In this document: piece after piece, positions 1-9,669 of the stretch
Position numbering within the stretch: the first letter of the stretch is position 1
Layout of the letters: each line of letters starts with the position of its first letter
Translations under genes and position numbers: made by a program
The notes under the pieces: model-generated
What the model saw: only the letters and a program-made list of their open reading frames with translations
What the model was told of the DNA's origin: nothing
The model's database searches: none
From: Bacteriovorax sp.
Lineage (GTDB): Bacteria > Bdellovibrionota > Bacteriovoracia > Bacteriovoracales > Bacteriovoracaceae
NCBI GenBank assembly: GCA_014378525.1
Contig: JACMNL010000009.1
Location: 1-38,657 of the forward strand
Direction of reading: 5' to 3'
Length of the DNA stretch: 38,657 bases

Positions 1-2735
1 GCAACGATTTCTCCACCACCTGATCCACCTTCTGGTCCAAGGTCGATTACGTGATCGGCAGTTTTAATTACGTCGAGGTTATGCTCAATTACTAAAAGCG
101 TATTTCCTTGATCAACGAGTTGTTGAAGGGCCACTAAAAGAATTTTAATATCCTGGAAGTGTAATCCGGTTGTTGGTTCATCGAGAACATACAAACAATG
201 GCCTTTAGTTCTTTTTGAAAGTTCACGTGAAAGTTTTAAACGTTGAGCTTCACCACCCGAAAGTGTAGTTGCTGGCTGTCCGAGTTTCATATAACCGAGA
301 CCAACTGATCTCATTGTTTCAAGGATGCGTGACATCTTTGTATGGTTTTTGAAAAATTCACAACCGTCTTCAATCGACATCTGTAAAACTTCAGCGATGT
401 TTTTTCCTTTATACAAGACTGATAATGTTTCAGGGTTGTAACGGGAGCCATTACATTCCGTACAAGTAATATAAACGTCAGGAAGGAAGTGCATTTCGAT
501 TTTCTTTACACCATTACCTTCACACTCTTCACAGCGTCCGCCTTTTACGTTGAAACTAAATCTTCCGGTTTTGTATCCGCGGATTTGAGATTCATTCGTT
601 GAAGCATAGATATCTCTCACTTCATCAAATAATCCTGTATACGTTGCAGGGTTTGAATGTGGAGTTCTTCCGATTGGAGACTGGTCGAGTTCGATGATTG
701 TTTTGATTTCATCGATACCCGAAAGTGAGTTGTAGTTTGCTTTTGAGTAAAGAGTCTTGTGTGTGTTTGTTAAATAAGTTTTAACCGCAGGGACAAGAAT
801 CTTGTGAATCAGGGTTGATTTTCCAGAACCTGAAACACCAGTGACTGTGACAAGGCCACCAAGTGGAATTGTGACATCAAGTTTATTGATGTTGTGTTCT
901 GTAGCACCAGTCAGTTTTAAAAACTTCGTGGCCTTTTTTCTTTTTGCTGGAATTTGTATCTTATCCGTACCATTTAAAAATCTTGCAGTTAAAGATTTTT
1001 TATCAGCAAGAATCTTTTCCAGAGTTCCGTGAGCAACAATTGTTCCTCCGTGAATTCCGGCGCCAGGTCCCATGTCGATAATGTAATCGCTGGCGTTCAT
1101 AGTATCTTCATCATGTTCAACAACAAGAACAGTGTTTCCCAAATCTCTTAATGTATGAAGAGTTTTGATAAGTCTGTCGTTGTCGCGCTGGTGAAGACCA
1201 ATACTCGGCTCATCCAGAACGTAAAGAACTCCAGACAGAGCTGAACCTATCTGTGTTGCAAGACGGATTCGCTGAGACTCACCACCAGAAAGAGTCATGG
1301 CACCTCTATTGAGAGTCAAATAATTTAATCCAACATCTAATAAGAATCTTAAACGTGAAACAATCTCTTTCAGAAGTTTGTCAGCGATGATTTTCTTTTC
1401 ACCGTCGAGTTTAATGCTGTTTAAATATGTAAAACATTCTGCGATTGAAAGAGTACAAAGATCCATGATGTTTCTCTCGCCGATTTTTGTAGCGAGAGCA
1501 ACTTTGTTAAGACGAAGGCCCTTGCAGGAAGGACAAGTCTTGATGTTCATGAATTTTTCAAGTTCAATACGAACTTTATCTGAACCTGATTCTAAATATT
1601 TCTTTTCAAGCCAAGGAGATAATCCAGGGAAAGCTTTTGAGAATTCAAAGTGAGAGTTTTCTGAAGTGAATGAGTATCTGTAAACTTTCTCTGATCCGTT
1701 AAAGAGAATGTTGGTCATTTTCTTTGGAAGTTTCTTGAAAGGAACTGAAACATCAACGCCTTCAGCATCTGCAATCGATTCAACCATTTTAAACAGGAAT
1801 GAATTTCGTTTTGATAATGGTGTGATGGCCCCTTCTAACAACGGTAGGTTTTCATCGAATAACATTAGATCAACATCGAAGATTTTGGTTTCACCAAGGC
1901 CGTTACAAACTTCACACGCACCAATTGGCGAGTTGAAAGAAAATAATCTTGGTTCAAGTTCAGGGTAAATTACACCCTTTGCTGATTTGTTATGTTCAGA
2001 GAAATTTAAAACTTTTTTATCATCGACAAGAATCTGAACATTACCTTCAGCAAGTTTTAATGCGTACTCAACAGAGTCTGCTAAACGTTTTTCGATATCT
2101 TCTTTAAGGACGATACGGTCAACGATAATGTCTAGCTGGAACTTTCCTTTGGGAGCTTTTATTCCATCTTCTAATTGAACCATTTCACCATCAAGTCTCG
2201 CACGTGAAAATCCCATCGTCTGGAATTTTGCAGATTGATCCTTGAACTTCATATTTTCTTTGTAAGGAATCGGTGCCAGGATTTGAAGTTTGGTTTTATC
2301 ACCAAGCTTCATCAACTCTCTTACGATTTGTGTAGGAGTATAGCGTCTGACCTCTACTCCGGTATCCGGATCGTAAAGTGTTCCGATGCGTGCATATAAC
2401 ACACGAAGATAATCGTAAATTTCTGTCGTCGTTCCAACAGTTGATCTTGGATTTTTGCTCGATGTTTTTTGATCGATAGCAATCGCGGGGCTTAACCCTG
2501 TAATCGATTCAACTTCAGGAGGTTGATACTGGCCTAAAAATTGTCTGGCGTAACTTGAAAGTGATTCGATGTAGCGGCGCTGACCTTCAACGTAGATCGT
2601 ATCAAATGCTAACGAAGACTTACCCGACCCCGAAGGGCCGGTGATAACAGTCAGTGTATTTTTTGGAATACAAATTGAGACGTCTTTTAAATTATGAACA
2701 GCTGCTTTAACAACGTTAATTTCGTTTATCGACAT
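1..2735 (-). CDS. uvrA: UvrABC system protein A (excinuclease ATPase), 3' end cut by window
   Basis: UvrA is the damage-sensing ATPase of nucleotide excision repair; it loads UvrB and receives stalled-polymerase sites from Mfd. The reverse strand reads from an ATG at 2735 (MSINEINVVKAAVHNL) through a first Walker A GPSGSGKSS at residues 33-41, a CEVC...CPSC zinc module, an ABC signature LSGGESQRIRL, a second Walker A (SGVSGSGKST context), a second zinc finger CEEC...CTEC, a second signature LSGGEAQRLKL and the Walker B region LYVLDEPTTGLH. About 911 codons are present and the frame is open to base 1; the family is about 940 residues, so only some 30 C-terminal residues are missing. The start lies inside pdxA (20-base overlap), implying translational coupling. 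It is the last visible gene of the mfd-ppi-surA-pdxA-uvrA run. Identity is certain; only the end is unseen. Confidence 0.97.
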   Translation of the reverse strand, partial: MSINEINVVKAAVHNLKDVSICIPKNTLTVITGPSGSGKSSLAFDTIYVEGQRRYIESLSSYARQFLGQYQPPEVESITGLSPAIAIDQKTSSKNPRSTVGTTTEIYDYLRVLYARIGTLYDPDTGVEVRRYTPTQIVRELMKLGDKTKLQILAPIPYKENMKFKDQSAKFQTMGFSRARLDGEMVQLEDGIKAPKGKFQLDIIVDRIVLKEDIEKRLADSVEYALKLAEGNVQILVDDKKVLNFSEHNKSAKGVIYPELEPRLFSFNSPIGACEVCNGLGETKIFDVDLMLFDENLPLLEGAITPLSKRNSFLFKMVESIADAEGVDVSVPFKKLPKKMTNILFNGSEKVYRYSFTSENSHFEFSKAFPGLSPWLEKKYLESGSDKVRIELEKFMNIKTCPSCKGLRLNKVALATKIGERNIMDLCTLSIAECFTYLNSIKLDGEKKIIADKLLKEIVSRLRFLLDVGLNYLTLNRGAMTLSGGESQRIRLATQIGSALSGVLYVLDEPSIGLHQRDNDRLIKTLHTLRDLGNTVLVVEHDEDTMNASDYIIDMGPGAGIHGGTIVAHGTLEKILADKKSLTARFLNGTDKIQIPAKRKKATKFLKLTGATEHNINKLDVTIPLGGLVTVTGVSGSGKSTLIHKILVPAVKTYLTNTHKTLYSKANYNSLSGIDEIKTIIELDQSPIGRTPHSNPATYTGLFDEVRDIYASTNESQIRGYKTGRFSFNVKGGRCEECEGNGVKKIEMHFLPDVYITCTECNGSRYNPETLSVLYKGKNIAEVLQMSIEDGCEFFKNHTKMSRILETMRSVGLGYMKLGQPATTLSGGEAQRLKLSRELSKRTKGHCLYVLDEPTTGLHFQDIKILLVALQQLVDQGNTLLVIEHNLDVIKTADHVIDLGPEGGSGGGEIV

Positions 2736-3630
2736 ATTTCGTAACCTCAAAAGCTTGTTTAAATAGAAAGATCATTCCAGTGGCATTGGCTCTATTTTTA
2801 CCATACAAATCAAAGGCCGTGCCGTGGTCAACGCTTAGACGCAGAAACGGAAGTCCCATTGATATATTTAAACCGATCAAACCGTGGTGTGATTTGAATT
2901 GTGCGAGTCCCTGGTCGTGATACATGTAAACGAAAAGTTGTTTTTTGTTTTCATCTGTATGCATGTGAAGAGTGTCGCCGGAGTATGGTCCACTAAATTG
3001 TAATATGTGTTTGTTTTTTAATTCGTCAATGGCGTCTTGAATAATAAAATCTTCTTTTCCCAGAATTCCGTTTTCTCCAACGTGCGGATTAATTCCCGAG
3101 AAAACAACTTCATCAAATGTTGAAAAGTATTTTTTATAAAACTCAATTGTCGTATCAGTTTTATCTACAATTAATTTTTTAGTAATTGTTGTCGTGACAT
3201 CTTTAAGTGCAACGTGATCGGTGATGAGTAAAACATTTTGAGTGAGACCCTTAAAAGTCATCGCGATGTTTACATTCTTGAAATAATCTCTAAAGAACTC
3301 TGTGTAGCCTGCCATGTTCTTGTTATCGAGGATCAATTGATCTTTTGATGTGGGAAGCGTGATTAAAATATCTGCCGGCTTAATAAGCTCCAGGGCCGTT
3401 AGAAGTGAAGATGTCGAAGAGGGAACTTTTGCGGGCATCTTCGGATGAATCGTTTTTAGATCTTTAAAATTACTTTTTGAAAGGCGCAGGTCTGATAAAT
3501 TAGTATCAAGGTCCTTCTCTTCAACAATAAGAGTGACGTCTGCTTTTTCTTCTTTAGATAAAAGGAGAAACGATTTGAGGAAGATTTCTAGTCCAATCCC
3601 TCTTTCGTGGCCTTGGGTAACGTAGATCAT
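2716..3630 (-). CDS. pdxA: 4-hydroxythreonine-4-phosphate dehydrogenase
   Basis: PdxA oxidises 4-phosphohydroxy-L-threonine in the DXP-dependent pyridoxal phosphate pathway, as a cytosolic metal-dependent dimer. The 304-residue protein is slightly short for the family (about 330). The three metal-ligand histidines of the family are visible: H139 in DHVALKD, H183 in NPHVGE and H269 in DHGTAFD, along with the YHDQGL motif at about 237-242. The N-terminal family motif, usually GDPAGIGPE, reads GHERGIGLE here, so it is a divergent member. It starts 12 bases after the SurA-like gene and its 3' end overlaps the uvrA start by 20 bases. A surA-pdxA pairing also exists in E. coli. A PdxA2-type paralogue with another substrate cannot be excluded from sequence alone. 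Confidence 0.88.
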   Translation of the reverse strand: MIYVTQGHERGIGLEIFLKSFLLLSKEEKADVTLIVEEKDLDTNLSDLRLSKSNFKDLKTIHPKMPAKVPSSTSSLLTALELIKPADILITLPTSKDQLILDNKNMAGYTEFFRDYFKNVNIAMTFKGLTQNVLLITDHVALKDVTTTITKKLIVDKTDTTIEFYKKYFSTFDEVVFSGINPHVGENGILGKEDFIIQDAIDELKNKHILQFSGPYSGDTLHMHTDENKKQLFVYMYHDQGLAQFKSHHGLIGLNISMGLPFLRLSVDHGTAFDLYGKNRANATGMIFLFKQAFEVTKYVDKRN

Positions 3631-3642
3631 CTTTTAAATCCA

Positions 3643-4563
3643 TTAGAGAGAGATTTTAATATAATGTTTGTTTCTTTCTCTCTCGAACCATACTGCGATT
3701 TCAGCTTTAACTTGTTTTTCAAAAAGCTCATCTTTGATTTTATCTTTTTGAGAAGCGAAAGCTTCAGTTTCAACCAAGTCTTTTTTTGCCAGGTAAAAAA
3801 TATGATAGTGGCCGTTTAATAAAATCGGCGTTGTCATTGCACCTTCATCTGTTTCTTTCAAAAGAGATTTCATTTCAGGAGCAATACCCTCTTCAGTGAT
3901 GTCATCAAGATTTGAAACAGTCATTGTTGAGTAAGCTTCCGGAAGGTTGCTGTTCACTCTGTATTGTTTTACGACTTCTTCCATCTGACCTTTACCTGGC
4001 TTGGCAATCTGGTCTTTTGAAATAGCGTAATCAATCAGCGCGTATTTAAAGTTCATGCGCGAGTCTTTGATGTTGTTTTTGTAGTAAGTGTTTTTTACAT
4101 CCTGCTCAGAGATTGAAATCATCGGTGAGATTACACGGTTAACAAAATAACTGTACTCGATAGCTTCGCGAAGAGTTTCGAAATATTCATCAAACGAAGT
4201 TCCTTGTTGTTTTAGAAATCCCATCAGGGCCTTTCTATCCACACCAAGACGTTCCTGGTTTGTTTTGATCTGTGCTTCAACCTGGTCATCTGTAATCGTA
4301 TAACCAATGTCTGTAAGTTTTGAGCGCACTAAAAATTTATTAATTGAGATGTTTAAGATTTCAGCATTTGTGAAAGAAGATTTATCGTAGATCATTGGAG
4401 CTACGTTTTTCTTGATCGCAATATTGTTATTTGTACGAATCACTTGAGAAAGTGAAATGATGTTATCGTCGACTACGGCAGCAATTTTATCGAGAAGTTT
4501 AGCTTCAACATTAAAACTTGAAAGTAGAACGAAGACAAAAAAAAAGCGACTTGCGAGTTTCAT
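3643..4563 (-). CDS. SurA-like periplasmic chaperone
   Basis: Probable periplasmic chaperone for outer-membrane proteins. Residues 1-21 form a signal peptide (basic start, hydrophobic core, cleavage near VEA-K). Residues about 22-160 resemble the SurA N-terminal domain: LDKIAAVVDDNIISLSQV, then a helical stretch ending in a QGTSFDEYFETLREAI-type segment. Residues 170-290 look like a degenerate parvulin domain; a YHIFYLAKK strand is recognisable, but the usual HIL start and GDLG motif are not, so isomerase activity is doubtful. At 306 residues it is shorter than E. coli SurA (about 430), consistent with one parvulin domain instead of two. TAGG lies 5 bases before the chosen ATG. It sits between a true parvulin gene and pdxA. 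I leave the symbol empty because orthology to surA is inferred from fold and context. Confidence 0.8.
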   Translation of the reverse strand: MKLASRFFFVFVLLSSFNVEAKLLDKIAAVVDDNIISLSQVIRTNNNIAIKKNVAPMIYDKSSFTNAEILNISINKFLVRSKLTDIGYTITDDQVEAQIKTNQERLGVDRKALMGFLKQQGTSFDEYFETLREAIEYSYFVNRVISPMISISEQDVKNTYYKNNIKDSRMNFKYALIDYAISKDQIAKPGKGQMEEVVKQYRVNSNLPEAYSTMTVSNLDDITEEGIAPEMKSLLKETDEGAMTTPILLNGHYHIFYLAKKDLVETEAFASQKDKIKDELFEKQVKAEIAVWFERERNKHYIKISL

Positions 4564-4664
4564 TTTAACCTACACATATGGATAGCTTTATTGGCTATTT
4601 AGAGTAAGTTATATGATTCTTCTACGCAAGTCGCAAGAGCTAAGATCTATTCTAAAAAACTAAA

Positions 4665-5528
4665 CTATTTTAAGTATTCTTTGTTAATTTTTACCTGAGC
4701 GGATTTACGTAGGTCAGCAAAATACTCTTCAAGAATCTTGTCACGTTTCTGGTCGTAAACAATCTTCTTATATAGTGCCGGGTCAACGTCTTTCCAATCT
4801 TTAACCCCTAGAACTTTAATGATGTGATAACCAAATTGAGTTCTTACAGGTGAAGAAATGTATCCAACTGCTTTCCCGTTGATTGCTTTGAAATATTCCG
4901 GAGCATATTTAATAGCTGGAAGGTAACCTAAGTCCCCTGCCGCTGGTGCAGTTGAGGATTGAGAATACTTGTTAGCAAGTTCCGGCCACATTTGAGGTTT
5001 TGCCTGAATTTGTTTGTAAACTTCAAGGGCCTTTTTCATTGCTTCTTCAGTCTCTTCTTTTTGCGGAGCTACTCTCACGCGGAAAAGAATGTGAGCTGTT
5101 CTGTATTCTTTATTTTTTGAGTAATACTCTTGTGCTTCTTTATCAGAAACCTGAATGGCCTGAAGTTTCTTTTCAAGGTCTTTAGAAATTTGAGCGTGGT
5201 AAAGAACATCTTCCATTTTTGCTTTAACGATTGGATCATTTTGAAGATTAGAATCTTTCGCTTTTTTAATTCCTACTTCGCGGGCAATAATATCGTTAAG
5301 AACTTTTTCTTTTGTTACGATTTTATCAGAGACATACATTAAGTTGTCTTCGAATGCCTGATCCAGTTGGTTCTTTTTAATTTCAACACCGTTAACAGTT
5401 GCAACGACTGCTTCACCGTTTGTGTTTCTTGGGTTAGTTGCTGGCGCTGCTGGTGCTACTTTATCCTGTGCAAAAGTAGCAAAAGAAAAAGTCAGGGCAA
5501 GAATTGCTAAGAAATTTGATGTTTTCAT
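4665..5528 (-). CDS. Exported parvulin-type peptidyl-prolyl isomerase
   Basis: Peptidyl-prolyl cis-trans isomerase of the PrsA/SurA/PpiC class, predicted to help fold exported proteins in the periplasm. Residues 1-20 form a signal peptide ending ATFA-Q, with no lipobox, followed by an Ala/Pro-rich linker. A SurA_N-like segment starts at VVATVNGVEIKKNQL. The parvulin domain spans roughly 140-240, with YRTAHILFRV at its start, GDLGYLP in the middle and the FGYHIIKVLG signature at its end. The open frame allows a GTG at 5531, but the ATG at 5528 puts AGGA 8 bases upstream and gives a cleaner signal peptide (287 aa). It lies between mfd (96-base gap) and the SurA-like gene (101-base gap), so it is probably in one transcript with them, though an internal promoter is possible. 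Confidence 0.9.
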   Translation of the reverse strand: MKTSNFLAILALTFSFATFAQDKVAPAAPATNPRNTNGEAVVATVNGVEIKKNQLDQAFEDNLMYVSDKIVTKEKVLNDIIAREVGIKKAKDSNLQNDPIVKAKMEDVLYHAQISKDLEKKLQAIQVSDKEAQEYYSKNKEYRTAHILFRVRVAPQKEETEEAMKKALEVYKQIQAKPQMWPELANKYSQSSTAPAAGDLGYLPAIKYAPEYFKAINGKAVGYISSPVRTQFGYHIIKVLGVKDWKDVDPALYKKIVYDQKRDKILEEYFADLRKSAQVKINKEYLK

Positions 5529-5624
5529 CACTGTTATCCTCAGAAAAGTTAATTCTTCATCTAGTAGATCAATATATTTACTCTTTAATGATATCAGAAT
5601 TTATAAAAAGGAATAATGAAATCG

Positions 5625-8600
5625 CTATGATGGAATTAAATGCTCACTAATCGATTTAGAGAACTTGAGTAAATCATTTTGAGTGACGGCCGTTTTTTGA
5701 TTGAAGATCACACGATAATCCGGAGTAAATTGATAGATTTTTGGTCTAGAGATAAAAAAGTTAACAACTTTATCGCGAAGTTCAGTGTTGGATTCTAAAA
5801 ATTGCTTATCAAATTTTAAATTAATCGCTGTTCCACCTACCTGAACAGATTTCAGGCCGAGAGTTTGAAGATATATTCTGGTTTCAAGAACCACAAATAA
5901 GTTTGTAAGTTCGTCGCTGAAAATTCCGTACACATCCTGGAATTCATCGCGGATGCTTTCAAGAAGTGACTGCGATTCGCAGTTCGATAAACGTTTATAC
6001 TGTTTAAGTCTCTCACTTGCATCGCTGATGTAGTGATTCGGAATAAATGCCGGAAATGGTGTGACAATTTCGATGTCTTTTTTAAGCATCTTTCTTTCGC
6101 CGCGAAGTTCATGGATGGCATCTTTTAAGAGTTCCATATAAAGTTCGAGACCGACGGCTTCGACATGGCCCGACTGAGTGGCACCTAAAATATCTCCGGC
6201 CCCTCTGATTTCGAGATCGACTGAAGCGATGTTAAAACCTGAACCCATATCTGCATATGTTTGAAGGGCATGTAATCTTTTTTGCGCGATTGTTGAGATC
6301 TCTCTCATTCGAGGAACAACAAAATAGGCGTAAGCTTTTTTATCAGAGCGTCCAATTCGTCCGCGAAGCTGATGAAGTTGAGCGAGTCCGTATGTATCGG
6401 CGCGGTCAATGATCATAGTGTTGGCGTTTGGAATATCAATTCCTGATTCAATGATCGTTGTTGCGATCAGAATCTGGTAATTTCCAGCGTAAAAAGAATT
6501 GATTCTGTCTTCGAGTTCGCGCTCACCCATTTGTCCGTGTGCAAATGTGATTCTGGCTTCAGGAACCAGCTCTCTGATGTAGGCAGCATATTGTTCAATA
6601 TCGTTAACTTTATTGTGAACTACAAAAATCTGGCCGCCACGCTGAAGTTCTTTTTGAAGGGCCATCTGAATTGTTAATTCATCTTCCTTAATAACGTAAG
6701 TTTTAATTGATTGTCTGCGAGGTGGAGCAGTCTTTATTAGCGATAAATCGCGAAGACCTAAAAACGCCATTTGTAATGTACGTGGAATTGGTGTCGCTGT
6801 TAATGTTAAAAAATCTACGGATGCTTTCATCAGTTTTAGTTTTTCTTTGTGACCAACACCAAAGCGCTGCTCTTCATCGACAATAACTAAACCAAGATCG
6901 CTGAATTTTAATTTATCTGAAAGAAGTTTATGAGTTCCGATTAAAATATCAATTTCCCCACGGGCAGCTTTCTCTAAAATTTCTTTTGATTCTTTTGCGG
7001 ATTTGAAACGCGAAATAAATTCAATTCTCACTGGGAAATCTTTGAATCTTTTGGTGAATGAATTGTAATGTTGAAGAGCTAAAATTGTTGTAGGTACCAA
7101 TACCGCAACCTGTTTATGATCTTCGACTGCTTTAAAGGCCGCTCTCATTGCAACTTCTGTCTTACCAAATCCAACGTCACCACAAACCAGGAAATCCATT
7201 GGTACAGGTTTTTGCATGCATTCTAAAACTTCTTCAATTGCACGTGCCTGATCTGGAGTTTCTTCAAATGGAAATGCGAGCTCAAATTCTTTGTATAAGT
7301 GGTCCGGCGGAGAAAAAGCATAGGCCACAGATGACTGTCTTTCGGCCTGCAGTTTTAACAGGTCAAAAGCGAGGATTTTTGCCGAATTTCTTGCGCGTGC
7401 TTTAAGCAGTGTAAATTTATTTGTTCGAAGACTGTCTGACTTTAAAGAAGCGGTAGCATCGGCGTGTTTTTGAATCAGATTTAACTTATAAACGGGAACA
7501 TATACTTTATCGTTGTCAGCGTATTTTAAAACTAGAAAGTCTGATTTATCCCCGGCTATATCGAGCGCTTCAAGTCCCAAATATTCACCCACACCAAATT
7601 CACTGTGAATGACATAGTCACCGGCCTTAAGGGTTGCGATTTGTTCAGCAAAAAGATCGAGGTCCACTTTTTTATATTTTTGCGGCTTATTTTTTTTGGC
7701 AGCAAATAAATCCCCGTCACTGATGATGAGAAATTTTTCACCTTCGTAGTAAAAACCCTCCGTCACACGGAATGGTAAAAACTCAATCCTGTTTTTTAAT
7801 TCAGACGGAAAATTCTGAAGATCAATTAAATGTTTAATCTCATTTTTTGATGATTCACTATATGAAGAAAAGTAAATTTTCCCCTGGAACATAAAGAATT
7901 TCTGGATGAAGTCCAATGCTGCTGTAATGTATTCTGGCTTTGATAAAGTCGGGTTAATGTGCTCGTTTAAAAATGTTTTAGTTTTAATCAAACGCAGATC
8001 AACGGAATCAGAAATATCGCCAAAAACCATATTTAAATTGATTTGATCTACCAGCACTACTTTTCGATCTCTCAGATCACTTAAATAAGAAAAATCATAA
8101 ATTTTATTAAAATGAGGAAGAATATTTTCGTTGTTTAAATTCTCTTCACTTTGTTCAAATTCAAAACGCAAACTTTCTACGAGTTCAAGATATGAGCGTT
8201 CAGTTTCATTGGCGTTTAAAACAAAAACTCTGGTGGTATCTATATTTAAATAACTAAAAATTGTTTCCGGGTCTTTGAAAAAAAGCGGAATATAAACGGG
8301 ATAATTTTCAAACAACAGTCCATCACTCAAACGTGAGAACAGTGCTTTTCTAAATTCAAATTTCTGTTTGAACTGTGGCCCTAGTTGCGGAAGATTTTCT
8401 CTTAATGTTACAGGAAAATCATGATGAGCTAAAACACCAGCAGCTGGCGTGATACAAACACTCGTCATCGGTTGATCGCGTAGAGTTTTTTGTGTGTCTA
8501 AATCGATTGGGAAAATTGTTTCAATCAAATCGTCAAAATATGAAAGCCTCACAGGGCCTGCACCGACGGGGTAAATATCAAAAATTTGGCCTTTCTGAAT

Positions 8601-9137
8601 AAATGTCCCAGGCTCTTCAACAGATGTCGCAGAAGAATATCCCATGCTCACTAATTTTTTTGCAAGGTCTAGCGGTGCGATGATGTCTTCTGTCTGTATC
8701 GCAAAACTAAATTCCTTGAAGAAAGAACGTGGCGGAGTTTTGAGTGAGATCGCTTCAAAAGTTGTGACTATAATAAATTTTGTTTTATTCTGGTCTGCTC
8801 TGTTGAGCTTGCTTAACACCTCGAAGCGGTCATAAAAACTTTTCTCCGACGAGATAACTCCGGAATATAGAGATGCATCAAGGCCGGGATATAATAGAAC
8901 TTCAACGTCAGTGTTGCTGTGAGTAAATTGAATTGAATTAAAAAATTCTTCAGCTTCATCGTTCGTAGATGTGATGATTAGTTGTGAGCGGTCTAAAAAT
9001 AATTTCGTATTTTCTCTGAGAAAAGAATTGAAAATGAACGACCACTGCTCTGTACTTGCACCGTATAAATTTAGTGGCGATGAAGCGTGTTCATCCCATT
9101 CTAAAATTTTTTGAAGCAGAGAATTAAAGTGACTCAT
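5625..9137 (-). CDS. mfd: Transcription-repair coupling factor Mfd
   Basis: Mfd is a DNA translocase that pushes stalled RNA polymerase off DNA and recruits UvrA. The 1170-residue length is typical. The N-terminal third is the UvrB-like region. Around residues 500-560 is the CarD-like RNA polymerase interaction domain (KAGDYVIHSEFGVGEYLG). The helicase core has Walker A GDVGFGKTEVAMRA near 653-666, DEEQ Walker B at 754-757, the TATPIPRTLQMAFLGLRDL motif, IATTIIESGIDIPNANT, and QLHQLRGRIGRS followed by the translocase (TRG) region. The C-terminal domain follows and is complete. It is the first gene of the minus-strand run that ends in uvrA, so both partners of transcription-coupled repair may share a transcript. 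It is divergent from nuoA, with a 95-base gap. Its ribosome binding site is weak (GGTGA about 11 bases upstream). Confidence 0.98.
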   Translation of the reverse strand: MSHFNSLLQKILEWDEHASSPLNLYGASTEQWSFIFNSFLRENTKLFLDRSQLIITSTNDEAEEFFNSIQFTHSNTDVEVLLYPGLDASLYSGVISSEKSFYDRFEVLSKLNRADQNKTKFIIVTTFEAISLKTPPRSFFKEFSFAIQTEDIIAPLDLAKKLVSMGYSSATSVEEPGTFIQKGQIFDIYPVGAGPVRLSYFDDLIETIFPIDLDTQKTLRDQPMTSVCITPAAGVLAHHDFPVTLRENLPQLGPQFKQKFEFRKALFSRLSDGLLFENYPVYIPLFFKDPETIFSYLNIDTTRVFVLNANETERSYLELVESLRFEFEQSEENLNNENILPHFNKIYDFSYLSDLRDRKVVLVDQINLNMVFGDISDSVDLRLIKTKTFLNEHINPTLSKPEYITAALDFIQKFFMFQGKIYFSSYSESSKNEIKHLIDLQNFPSELKNRIEFLPFRVTEGFYYEGEKFLIISDGDLFAAKKNKPQKYKKVDLDLFAEQIATLKAGDYVIHSEFGVGEYLGLEALDIAGDKSDFLVLKYADNDKVYVPVYKLNLIQKHADATASLKSDSLRTNKFTLLKARARNSAKILAFDLLKLQAERQSSVAYAFSPPDHLYKEFELAFPFEETPDQARAIEEVLECMQKPVPMDFLVCGDVGFGKTEVAMRAAFKAVEDHKQVAVLVPTTILALQHYNSFTKRFKDFPVRIEFISRFKSAKESKEILEKAARGEIDILIGTHKLLSDKLKFSDLGLVIVDEEQRFGVGHKEKLKLMKASVDFLTLTATPIPRTLQMAFLGLRDLSLIKTAPPRRQSIKTYVIKEDELTIQMALQKELQRGGQIFVVHNKVNDIEQYAAYIRELVPEARITFAHGQMGERELEDRINSFYAGNYQILIATTIIESGIDIPNANTMIIDRADTYGLAQLHQLRGRIGRSDKKAYAYFVVPRMREISTIAQKRLHALQTYADMGSGFNIASVDLEIRGAGDILGATQSGHVEAVGLELYMELLKDAIHELRGERKMLKKDIEIVTPFPAFIPNHYISDASERLKQYKRLSNCESQSLLESIRDEFQDVYGIFSDELTNLFVVLETRIYLQTLGLKSVQVGGTAINLKFDKQFLESNTELRDKVVNFFISRPKIYQFTPDYRVIFNQKTAVTQNDLLKFSKSISEHLIPS

Positions 9138-9232
9138 ATATTATCATTTCACCAATTAAAATATTTCCAAGATATTATATTTTCGTGTAGTCTAAAGAAA
9201 CTAAAAAATGATTTTTTATCTCGGAGATTTTA
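9138..9232. promoter_or_regulatory. Divergent mfd / nuo operon control region
   Basis: This very AT-rich 95-base gap separates two divergent operons and must hold at least the nuo promoter. A TATTAT at 9173-9178 is a reasonable -10 box for the plus strand, but no good -35 stands 16-18 bases before it, so the assignment is weak. A CTCGGAGATTTTA stretch just before 9233 supplies the Shine-Dalgarno sequence for nuoA. I see no clear dyad operator. Confidence 0.35.
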
Positions 9233-9667
9233 ATGTCGACATTAAATCTAGACGTCTACATGCCGGTCGTAATTTTGATCGTGCTCGCTCTACTAGTAGC
9301 AGGCGGATCACTATTTCTAGGAAGCTTAATTCGTCCTCAACATCCAAACAAACTAAAAGAAACTGCCTACGAGTGTGGTGAAGAGCCAATTGGAACAGCA
9401 TGGGCCAACTTCAACATTCGTTTCTACGTTATCGCTCTTATCTTCATCATTTTTGATGTTGAAAGTGCATTGATGTTTCCGGTAGCTGCAGTCTTTAAAA
9501 GATTCAATGAAATCGGTCTCGGTGGAACACTGCTGATGTCGATATTTACTTTCGTTCTTATTCTTGTGGCAGGAATTGTATACTGCTGGAAAAAAGGCGA
9601 TCTTGACTGGGTTAAAAGTTTTAACCAGGTCGCTCCTACTCAACCTTCTTTCGGCAAAAAGGATTAG
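9233..9667 (+). CDS. nuoA: NADH-quinone oxidoreductase subunit A, copy 1
   Basis: NuoA (ND3 type) is a three-helix membrane subunit at the junction of the peripheral and membrane arms of complex I; its loop shapes the quinone site. Helix 1 spans residues about 10-33. The loop carries ECG at 47-49, the version with the conserved cysteine, followed by GTAWANFNIRFYVIAL and the acidic FDVE motif in helix 2. A charged tail of about 15 residues (DWVKSFNQVAPTQPS) makes this copy longer (144 aa) than copy 2 (119 aa). A GGAG Shine-Dalgarno supports the start. It is first in the 14-gene nuo run and is followed after 2 bases by nuoH. It is not a recent duplicate of copy 2, since the loop motif and tail differ. 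Confidence 0.93.
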   Translation: MSTLNLDVYMPVVILIVLALLVAGGSLFLGSLIRPQHPNKLKETAYECGEEPIGTAWANFNIRFYVIALIFIIFDVESALMFPVAAVFKRFNEIGLGGTLLMSIFTFVLILVAGIVYCWKKGDLDWVKSFNQVAPTQPSFGKKD

Positions 9668-9669
9668 GC

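Noticed and set aside
841-1968. Plus-strand open frames of 63-91 codons opposite the repair gene
   Set aside because: They are antisense shadows of uvrA, whose domains are all readable on the minus strand; no ribosome binding sites or family features.
4576-4602. Small hairpin (ATAGC/GCTAT) between the parvulin and SurA-like genes
   Set aside because: Only five pairs and no T-tract on the transcribed strand; likely chance in AT-rich DNA.
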